A DNA stretch of 19,569 bases from positions 21,566-41,134 of the forward strand of contig DAGH01000011.1 in the NCBI GenBank assembly GCA_002495675.1, read 5' to 3'. Source of the DNA: Euryarchaeota archaeon UBA182. Lineage in GTDB: Archaea; Thermoplasmatota; Poseidoniia; Poseidoniales; Thalassarchaeaceae. Shown here piece after piece: positions 13,746 to 19,569 of this stretch. Made by a program: the position numbers and the translations under genes. How positions within the stretch are numbered: position 1 is the first letter of the stretch; the number at the start of each line of letters is the position of its first letter. Below the pieces are notes generated by a model. It saw nothing but the letters and a program-made list of their open reading frames with translations, was not told where the DNA came from and made no database searches.

Positions 13746-14793
13746 AGGATTTGATCATTCCCTCGGGGCTATAATGACCAAACTTACCATGATAGTACGA
13801 TGCAATAGGTATCCAAACCATGGCATGGACCAACGTTACCAACAGCGATCCAAGGAGCCGGAAGTCCTCGCCACGGTAGTAGCCTACGAATAATCCTAGT
13901 ATCACAAAATGTCCGACGTAAACAGTCAAGCTCATCCTGCCTGCAGACTCCAAGTGGCCTAGAATGGGGGGTCCTTCTGATCCAATCATGTCCTCAACTC
14001 TGAATAAGAGGATTTTCACAAGAATCACAATGGACATGCTCACGATTATGAATGCAGTGCTTGCTGGGAAAAAGGTGAGGATTGCAGACCCCTCGGTGAG
14101 GGCCCAGTGGACATCTTGATTCAAAGAGAATACAATCGTCAGTAATGTGAACATCATTCCAAAACCCACAGATGCCCTTGCCACACCGCTGCTCTCGCCT
14201 ATTTCGGCCAAAAGGCCCCCAAGCAGCACGTATGAGAACCAAGGCATGAGGGGGTAGGTTCCATTGAGGAGCAACCGCTCGAACCATTCGGCTATGCCAT
14301 CAGATGCGATCCGCTCAGTCCAGGTCATGTCAGAACCAATGTGTCCCGAGAAGAGTGTGGGGCATATGACCAATAGGATCATGAATGCTGCTCTACCAAT
14401 TACCCCTCTCCCGACAACGAGAGGAATGATGAGGGACGATGCTGCGAAAAGGGTCAGAACTCCCGGAGTCTCCGTGTTGAAACTACCACCTCGATCGACA
14501 TGGAATAGAAGATTGACCACTATCTGGAACAAAAATAGCACTGAAGCCCTCGGGACCGCCCAACCAACCCACTCGCGCCCAGTACGCTCCCGGTTCGATG
14601 CACTAATGTGGATACCATAGCCAGATGCGGTGACGAATAGGGGCGCTGCCATGCCCCCAATGGCCGCAGCCAGAAATGCCAGCGGATGATCTATGCTGGT
14701 ACTCTCGACAGGCAGTGCAGCGGCAGTGTGCACCTGGACCATGCATACAATCGCGATGCCCTTCATCCAATCAAGGTGGAGTACCCTCTCAGT
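13723..14793 (-). CDS. Multipass membrane protein, DUF1624/HGSNAT-like acyltransferase candidate
   Basis: Integral membrane protein with about ten hydrophobic segments. The N terminus ERVLHLDWMKGIAIVCMVQVH matches the R-x-x-x-LD-x-x-(R/K)G-(I/L)AI-x-x-M-x-x-x-H pattern of the DUF1624/YeiB and heparan-alpha-glucosaminide N-acetyltransferase-like superfamily, whose members move acetyl groups across membranes onto glycans. A second family-like block lies near the C terminus (AGRMSLTVYVGHFVILGL). The reading frame begins with a GTG at 14796 that overlaps the upstream stop as GTGA (14793-14796), so the complete gene is 13723-14796 (357 aa). AAGGAGGTA at 14801-14809 is a strong SD 4 nt before it. 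Its 3' end overlaps the convergent M60 gene by 23 nt. The tight coupling to the LTD-PLD surface protein suggests the two act on the same envelope polymer. Substrate and enzymatic activity are unproven. Confidence 0.72.
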   Translation of the reverse strand, partial: TERVLHLDWMKGIAIVCMVQVHTAAALPVESTSIDHPLAFLAAAIGGMAAPLFVTASGYGIHISASNRERTGREWVGWAVPRASVLFLFQIVVNLLFHVDRGGSFNTETPGVLTLFAASSLIIPLVVGRGVIGRAAFMILLVICPTLFSGHIGSDMTWTERIASDGIAEWFERLLLNGTYPLMPWFSYVLLGGLLAEIGESSGVARASVGFGMMFTLLTIVFSLNQDVHWALTEGSAILTFFPASTAFIIVSMSIVILVKILLFRVEDMIGSEGPPILGHLESAGRMSLTVYVGHFVILGLFVGYYRGEDFRLLGSLLVTLVHAMVWIPIASYYHGKFGHYSPEGMIKSFSSRLSK

Positions 14794-17792
14794 CACGGAC
14801 TACCTCCTTCCTCTCTCTTGAGCTCATCCATCGAGGCCCCGTTGTCCAACCTCCATTGGACCTGGTCTCTGGACAGATCACTAAATCCAAACCCATCGAG
14901 AACTATTTCCCCGTGGGATCCGTCATCCTTCCCCATCGCCCTGTCTCGAGCATCGTCACTGGTGGCATCGAACCGTGTCCCGGTCAGGATAGCCCCCGTG
15001 CTGTCATCTCCGAATTTGTAACCCTGATCGTCAACCAGCATCACATCGGTTGATGCCCTCGGCTTCCTGATCAGTGCCAGGCCAGCCGTGATTAGTAGCG
15101 CTGCCGCCACAAGTGTCAATGTGAGCAGAAACTTAGCCCCTCGGGCAGAGAGGGGATCATCTCGAATATTGACGAAATTAGGTCCCTCGTCCTCATCGGT
15201 TGTTTGGTTTTGATTCTCCTCAGGGTTGGGGTCGGGCACGACATCCCCATCGACGGTGCATCCGAACTCCAAGCCATCATCGACGCCATTCTGATTGACG
15301 TCACCCGATGCGATTGCCGCTGACTCCGGTCGCAATGACTGCGTTGCGAACTCCCACTCATCACCATCCCGTATGCAATCCCCATCAGTGTCCTGGTTGA
15401 ATGGCTCGCCACCCAGTAGGAACTCCATTCTGTTGTCCAGACCATCCCCGTCCGGATCTAGTGATTGCTCAGACAACGCGGTCCCAGCCACGCTTGCCCT
15501 ATCCCTGTCCAGGCCGTGGATGAGCTCCCACATATCGGGCAAGGTGTCACCATCTGTGTCAGTCCGTTCGTCCACACGATCCCAATCCTCATTGAACGAT
15601 GCTAGAAATTGCGAAGCAACTGACTGACTGGTGATGATCGCACCATGCTCGCGATTCCTCAGCATAGCACTGGATCCCCAGTTCATGCTTCCGACCAACA
15701 CAGTCTCCCCATCGACGATCATCCCCTTGTTGTGCAATTTGGTTATTCGGTCTGATGTGGACATGAGTCTAGCAGTTGCATTCAGACCCTGGTCGTCATT
15801 CCATTCGGCATTTACAGTGTCCACTAAGCTCCACGTCTCATCATCTGCGTAGAATGCATTCAGGAGTATACGTACGTCCACCCCCCTCTCTGCAGCCCTC
15901 TTAATCGCCCCTAGAAGGGGGCTGTCATCGCCCTCTCCCCAATACCAATCGACGTCCAGGTATTGGGCTGAAATCTCCAGTGAATCCACTGAGGCATCAA
16001 TAGCCCCAATTATTTCGATGAGGCAATTATCAGGGCATAGTATCGGGGTGATGGAGGCCTGGTTGGTGAGGGTTTCTCTTGATGTTGGATCTGTCGACTG
16101 GGTCCCACTCATAGGCGGTAATTCCCATCCGAGGGAAGGATACGCCCATGATCCATGTTCCCTGATGTAGCGCTTCTCGTGATCCTCATCCCATGACAAC
16201 CAACTTGAGAAGATCGCGGCCACCTCCTCAGAATCGATAAAAACAGACCACTCCCTATTCCCTGATTCTCCATCCGGAGGGAGGCTGGAATCTTTGATGT
16301 TGCCCGATGAAATCCAAACTTGATCGCTATCTCTCAGGATTATCTTGCTGTGAATGTATGTGAAGGGCGAGGACATTCCTGATGGGTCCACCATCCAGTA
16401 GACTAGGGCCCCTGCCTCGTCAAGGACACTCGCATGCCCCCTCTGGGAGTTGCTGACTGAGGAGGAGTCCAAGATCCCCTCCTCGAGTACTAATGTGACC
16501 TCGATGCCCCTACCCAGGGCGTCTAGCAGGGCATGCGTCACATCGGGGCTTAGGAACTCGTAGATGTGGACCCTCAATGAACTCTGAGCCCCATCAATCC
16601 AGCCAAGAAGGTCCTCCAGCACTCCGTCAGGTCCGATCGAGGGCCATATCCCGTCTGGCCCGCTCAGATCGATAGGAGCGGCGGGACAGAATGTAGAGGC
16701 GCCGATCCTGTAGCTCCTTACCTGCCATTCTGCCGACGTGTCGGAGTCAACCAACTCCGAGCACCCATCCCCACGCGATAGAATGAGCCCCGGGCTCCCC
16801 TCTCCCCTTACGCTTATCGATGGCCCAATCCATCCCTCAATGTCAGCATTGCCGCCATCGTAGACCAAGGCATCGATGATGTCTCCCCTCTTGTCCAGCA
16901 GTTGGAGGGCAGTGCCGGAATCCACTAATCGAGGCATGGTATCCATCACGATCTCCCCATTGAGGATCCGATTGGCCATGTAATCAGGCACACTATTTGG
17001 ATCAGAGGTGATGATGACCTTCTCGTTCTGTGTGATGATTAGGTCTCTGAATGTGGATATCCAAGGGGAGGTCCATGGGGCAGAGAAAGACCGGTTTCTG
17101 GAGATCTTCCACCCACTGAGGTCGACGGTGGAGTCCCCTACGTTCTGTATCTCAAGCCAATCTGATGCGAATCCATTGACGCCAACTGGCATGGCCCGAG
17201 TGAACAATATGGTGCCCTCATCGCTAAATCCAGACTGGTTGCCATGGTTGGCATACCCTGGGGTGGGACTCAACGAATTGGAAAACTGATCATCTGTGGA
17301 GTTGTGTCCTGAACGAACTTTCGACACACCTGAATCCGAGCTGTCGATGGTGACGCTGTCAACCTCATTCCCTTGGGCGTCAATCAGCAAAAGGCTCTCT
17401 CCACCGTTGTTCATTCTCAATGTTCCAACATCGTTCTCTGCAACGATCGCATAGCCCTCAACCTCCAGGGTCCATGGGACAGTTAGTGATTCGAACCCTA
17501 CCCATGTGGACTGGTTGATGTAGTGCTTCCATCCTCCCGCGTCCTCGATGTACCATCCTTGAAGTGAGACCGGTGCCTGTCCTCGATTGATCAGTTCCAG
17601 CCACTCTCCATCTGGGTACAGGCCCTGTTCTGGGCCCGAGGGGTTTGCCATAATCTCGTTGAAGCATATGTCGCACGAGGCGCCGATCACGGCCTGCAGT
17701 TCGCTCCCGTGATCGTCTAGGGCCTCTGGGCATGAGGTCAATGGGACAGTTAGAACCAAGGCCGCGAGCAATGTGGCCGAAAGCACCCTCAT
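14793..17792 (-). CDS. Surface protein with two lamin-tail and two phospholipase D/nuclease domains
   Basis: Predicted membrane-anchored extracellular enzyme of 999 aa. The ATG at 17792 directly precedes a signal peptide (MRVLSATLLAALVLTVPLTSC); a TTG seven codons earlier is unlikely. Two lamin-tail (LTD) domains follow (about 35-190 and 190-330; landmarks CFNEIMANPSG...EWLELINRG and DWLEIQNVGDSTVDLSGWKI). Then come two PLD catalytic halves. HKD motif 1 is HSKIILRD (H481, K483, D488) with ISSGNIKDSS; motif 2 is HNKGMIVD (H687, K689, D694) with VGSMNWGSS. Both are complete, so an active bi-lobed enzyme (nuclease or phospholipase) is expected. After it come Ca-binding-type loops (TDTDGDTLPD, DPDGDGLDN, NQDTDGDCIRDGDEW), an acidic linker, a TM helix (~887-909) and a ~90-residue cytoplasmic tail. 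LTD domains often accompany secreted nucleases, which favours DNA as substrate. Stop and start of the next gene overlap. Confidence 0.87.
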   Translation of the reverse strand: MRVLSATLLAALVLTVPLTSCPEALDDHGSELQAVIGASCDICFNEIMANPSGPEQGLYPDGEWLELINRGQAPVSLQGWYIEDAGGWKHYINQSTWVGFESLTVPWTLEVEGYAIVAENDVGTLRMNNGGESLLLIDAQGNEVDSVTIDSSDSGVSKVRSGHNSTDDQFSNSLSPTPGYANHGNQSGFSDEGTILFTRAMPVGVNGFASDWLEIQNVGDSTVDLSGWKISRNRSFSAPWTSPWISTFRDLIITQNEKVIITSDPNSVPDYMANRILNGEIVMDTMPRLVDSGTALQLLDKRGDIIDALVYDGGNADIEGWIGPSISVRGEGSPGLILSRGDGCSELVDSDTSAEWQVRSYRIGASTFCPAAPIDLSGPDGIWPSIGPDGVLEDLLGWIDGAQSSLRVHIYEFLSPDVTHALLDALGRGIEVTLVLEEGILDSSSVSNSQRGHASVLDEAGALVYWMVDPSGMSSPFTYIHSKIILRDSDQVWISSGNIKDSSLPPDGESGNREWSVFIDSEEVAAIFSSWLSWDEDHEKRYIREHGSWAYPSLGWELPPMSGTQSTDPTSRETLTNQASITPILCPDNCLIEIIGAIDASVDSLEISAQYLDVDWYWGEGDDSPLLGAIKRAAERGVDVRILLNAFYADDETWSLVDTVNAEWNDDQGLNATARLMSTSDRITKLHNKGMIVDGETVLVGSMNWGSSAMLRNREHGAIITSQSVASQFLASFNEDWDRVDERTDTDGDTLPDMWELIHGLDRDRASVAGTALSEQSLDPDGDGLDNRMEFLLGGEPFNQDTDGDCIRDGDEWEFATQSLRPESAAIASGDVNQNGVDDGLEFGCTVDGDVVPDPNPEENQNQTTDEDEGPNFVNIRDDPLSARGAKFLLTLTLVAAALLITAGLALIRKPRASTDVMLVDDQGYKFGDDSTGAILTGTRFDATSDDARDRAMGKDDGSHGEIVLDGFGFSDLSRDQVQWRLDNGASMDELKREEGGSP
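14801..14809 (-). promoter_or_regulatory. Shine-Dalgarno site for the acyltransferase-like gene
   Basis: Read on the minus strand this is AAGGAGGTA, a near-perfect anti-16S match, 4 nt upstream of the GTG at 14796 and inside the end of the LTD-PLD gene. With the GTGA overlap it indicates translational coupling. Confidence 0.65.
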
Positions 17793-17818
17793 GGGCGGAG
17801 CAATAGGTGTCAAGATTC

Positions 17819-17826
17819 AATATTTA
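17819..17826 (-). promoter_or_regulatory. TATA-like element of the LTD-PLD gene
   Basis: On the minus strand TAAATATT sits in the short gap after ubiX, centred about 30 nt before the ATG at 17792. An archaeal TATA box there would start transcription a few bases before the ATG, giving a near-leaderless mRNA. No SD is visible. It suggests the LTD-PLD/acyltransferase pair has its own promoter rather than depending on ubiX. Confidence 0.5.
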
Positions 17827-17837
17827 CCGACGAAGGC

Positions 17838-18410
17838 TCAGGAAACTTCCTCGCCTGTCCACCTGCTCCCCACTGAATGTTCGACGTCCAATTGGTCGAG
17901 TATGCGAGCGACGACGAAGTCAATGAGATCGTCAATCGTCTTGGGATTCTTGTAGAAACCTGGGGATGCAGGGAGTACGACGACCCCCCATGATGATAGT
18001 TTGGCCAGAGCTTCCAAGTGAGGTGTGGCCATCGGAGTTTCTCTGGGGACTATTATCAGTTTCCGCCTCTCCTTCATTGCGACTATGGCAGAGCGCGTTG
18101 CCAAGTTGTCTGATATCCCTGCAGCGATTTTCCCTATTGTGGTGCCACTAGCAGGACAGATGACATATGCATCGAACCTTGCGGAGCCAGAGGCTGATTT
18201 GGCGGCCAGGTTTTGGTTCTGTTCCAACCTGACCCCATGCCTCTCCGCTAGCTCACGGGGCGTTATGTCGCATTCCAGTTTTAGGTTGATGGCCCCCTCC
18301 CTGGTGACTGTGAGGAATATGTCCCAATCGGCATCGACCAGAGCCTCTATGAGGCGTACTGAGTATTGGGACCCAGATGCCCCAGTTATTGCTATGACTG
18401 CGGATGGCAT
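17838..18410 (-). CDS. ubiX: Flavin prenyltransferase UbiX
   Basis: Soluble 190-residue enzyme of the UbiX/Pad1 flavoprotein family. It joins dimethylallyl phosphate to FMN to make prenylated FMN, the cofactor of UbiD-type decarboxylases. Visible hallmarks: N-terminal GASGS loop (residues 10-14) for FMN phosphate, the CPASGTTIGKIAAGISDNLATR segment split across the central region, VPRETPM near the active site, and the C-terminal PASPGFYKNPKTIDDLIDFVVARILDQL run. Length and motifs are typical. It lies 39 nt downstream of a class V PLP enzyme gene and may share its transcript. No UbiD partner is present in the window, so the decarboxylase it serves (quinone or aromatic-acid metabolism) is not known here. 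Confidence 0.94.
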   Translation of the reverse strand: MPSAVIAITGASGSQYSVRLIEALVDADWDIFLTVTREGAINLKLECDITPRELAERHGVRLEQNQNLAAKSASGSARFDAYVICPASGTTIGKIAAGISDNLATRSAIVAMKERRKLIIVPRETPMATPHLEALAKLSSWGVVVLPASPGFYKNPKTIDDLIDFVVARILDQLDVEHSVGSRWTGEEVS

Positions 18411-18449
18411 GGCTTTCGGGATTCACTTGTTGACTTCAAAGGTTGCTCT

Positions 18450-19569
18450 TCACCCTAGCTCGTGGATAAGGGCTTCTGACAGCCTCCTATATTGGCCGAG
18501 ATCATTGTAGAGATGGGAGCTTATCCTTAGGTACCTAGCGGCATGGTTGCTCCAACCTTGAACAGGCACTTGTATGCCATGGGCACGGTATAGTAGCTCA
18601 TGTAGGGGGTCTGGATCGGGGTGGTGGGGACTGCCGGGAATGATGAATGCGGCCATCGATGTGATGAACTCCTCCGAGCACACTGGTTGAAGCCCAACTC
18701 TATCTGCGATCAGCGTCCTGGCGGCTAGCGCCATTTGGTGGTTTCTGGATATGATTTCGTCCCACCCTCCCTCGAAAAGGCTCCCAAGGTGATCAATGGC
18801 AAATGGGATGCACATCCAAGGGGTCGGGTCTATCGTCCCCGTCCAATCGAACTCTAATCGGAATCTAGGTCCTAATCTCTCCGGCAAAGTAGCGCCGTGA
18901 CTAATGACAAGTGGACGTATGTGGAGCTTGTCTGACCTTGCATGTAGGAACGCGGAGCCCTTGGGCGTGCAGAGCCATTTGTGACAGTTTCCGGTCACGA
19001 ATGCGGCGTTCAGCCTACTTATGTCAAGCGGAATTAAGCCGGGACCGTGCGCTGCATCTAGCAATGTATCCACACCCCTGCCATTCAGGATCTCAACCAA
19101 TTCTTCGAATGGCAACCTGATCCCCGTTGGGCTTGATACCGTGTCTATCAGGGCGAGTTTGGTATTGTTCCCCACTTGACTCAATACTGCATCAATGGCC
19201 TCATGCTTTGAGGTGAGGGGAACGGGGATATTGGCCACCTTGACGACGAACCCCTTGATCGATGAGTGGTGGTCAACGGCATTCCTGCATGCCTGGTAGG
19301 TCGTGTCGGTCACCACCACTTCGTCACCTGTGCCGATGTCAAGTGATGATAGGACTGTATTCACCCCCGTAGTGGCATTCGCCACGAAGGCCATCCCATC
19401 GGGGTCAGCATTCAGAAATTCTGAGAGTCTAGTGATCGCCTCAGCCCAAAGCTCCCTCCCGTGGCCATCGATGAAGTTGACCGGGTCAGATTCCATGATG
19501 GCGCGCAACTCGGTCTGGTGGTCAAGCACTGCCCTGGGGGAGGCGCCGAAAGACCCGTGATTCAAGAAG
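18450..19569 (-). CDS. Class V aminotransferase-fold PLP enzyme, isopenicillin-N-epimerase-like (5' partial)
   Basis: PLP-dependent enzyme of the class V aminotransferase/cysteine desulfurase fold. The first visible residues, FLNHGSFGASPRAVLDHQ, are the family's normal N-terminal motif with only a few residues missing, so the gene starts just past the right edge; the TTG at 19565 is an internal Leu. The PLP-site pieces are present: NATTGVNTVLSSL (phosphate-binding), DTVSSPTG, DAAHGPG (Asp holding the pyridine nitrogen) and Lys in GNCHKWLCTPKGSAFL (Schiff base). The NHGSFGA start and HKWLxTPKG motif are shared by isopenicillin N epimerase, EgtE-like and similar lyases, so the reaction (epimerase, lyase or desulfurase) cannot be fixed. 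No catalytic mobile-loop Cys typical of NifS/SufS was recognised. UbiX follows 39 nt downstream. Confidence 0.88.
   Translation of the reverse strand, partial: FLNHGSFGASPRAVLDHQTELRAIMESDPVNFIDGHGRELWAEAITRLSEFLNADPDGMAFVANATTGVNTVLSSLDIGTGDEVVVTDTTYQACRNAVDHHSSIKGFVVKVANIPVPLTSKHEAIDAVLSQVGNNTKLALIDTVSSPTGIRLPFEELVEILNGRGVDTLLDAAHGPGLIPLDISRLNAAFVTGNCHKWLCTPKGSAFLHARSDKLHIRPLVISHGATLPERLGPRFRLEFDWTGTIDPTPWMCIPFAIDHLGSLFEGGWDEIISRNHQMALAARTLIADRVGLQPVCSEEFITSMAAFIIPGSPHHPDPDPLHELLYRAHGIQVPVQGWSNHAARYLRISSHLYNDLGQYRRLSEALIHELG

Noticed and set aside
17793..17837. Possible small gene or RNA between ubiX and the LTD-PLD gene
   Set aside because: Only 45 nt, explained by a TATA-like element; no structure seen.
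1..19569. tRNA, rRNA, insertion sequences, attachment sites or defence islands
   Set aside because: No cloverleaf, transposase, inverted terminal repeats or defence-family motifs were seen; nearly all bases are covered by the listed genes.

Overview
The window looks like a piece of a marine euryarchaeal genome, most probably Marine Group II (Candidatus Poseidoniales) or a close relative. This is inference, not a database result. The clues are archaeal-type TATA elements placed about 27 nt before start codons (near-leaderless genes), a C-terminal PGF-CTERM-like sorting signal of the kind handled by archaeosortases, several very large Asp-rich or Ig-like secreted proteins, a GC content by eye slightly above 50%, and densely packed genes with almost no intergenic DNA. 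No rRNA, tRNA, CRISPR array, transposase or integrase was seen.

Layout. Positions 1-4321 (+) hold the end of a sugar-import operon: a 5'-truncated MalF-type permease, a MalG-type permease with an unusual extra membrane domain, a MalK/UgpC-type ATPase and a GH13 alpha-glucosidase. Genes are separated by at most about 11 nt or overlap. The substrate-binding protein is not in the window and is presumably upstream. Sugar would enter as an oligosaccharide and be cleaved in the cytoplasm. At 4298-5914 (-) lies 1-pyrroline-5-carboxylate dehydrogenase (proline to glutamate), convergent with and overlapping the glucosidase. At 5980-8391 (-) lies a roughly 800-residue secreted Ca-binding-repeat (TSP3) protein ending in a PGF-CTERM-like anchor. 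It is divergent from glyA (8474-9754, +), with one A/T-rich element between them that could serve both. Only 13 nt after glyA begins a 1325-residue lipoprotein (9768-13745, +) with five putative Ig modules, an amidotransferase-like fold, a peptidase M60/TCAF-type zinc metalloprotease domain and an FN3-like tail.

Positions 13723-19569 are all on the minus strand, read from right to left. They hold a class V PLP enzyme (its start lies beyond the window edge), UbiX flavin prenyltransferase, a 999-residue surface protein (two lamin-tail domains, two HKD phospholipase D/nuclease domains, Ca-binding repeats, a TM helix and a cytoplasmic tail), and a multipass DUF1624/HGSNAT-like membrane protein translationally coupled to it.

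As a whole the window mixes import and breakdown of sugars and amino acids (GH13, P5CDH, GlyA) with three giant cell-surface proteins. Each surface protein appears to use a different anchoring mode: PGF-CTERM, lipobox cysteine, or TM helix. This fits a heterotrophic, particle- or polymer-degrading lifestyle. The most novel items are the archaeal TCAF/M60-like lipoprotein, the LTD-PLD surface protein with its coupled acyltransferase-like partner, and the MalG permease with an added four-helix N-terminal domain.
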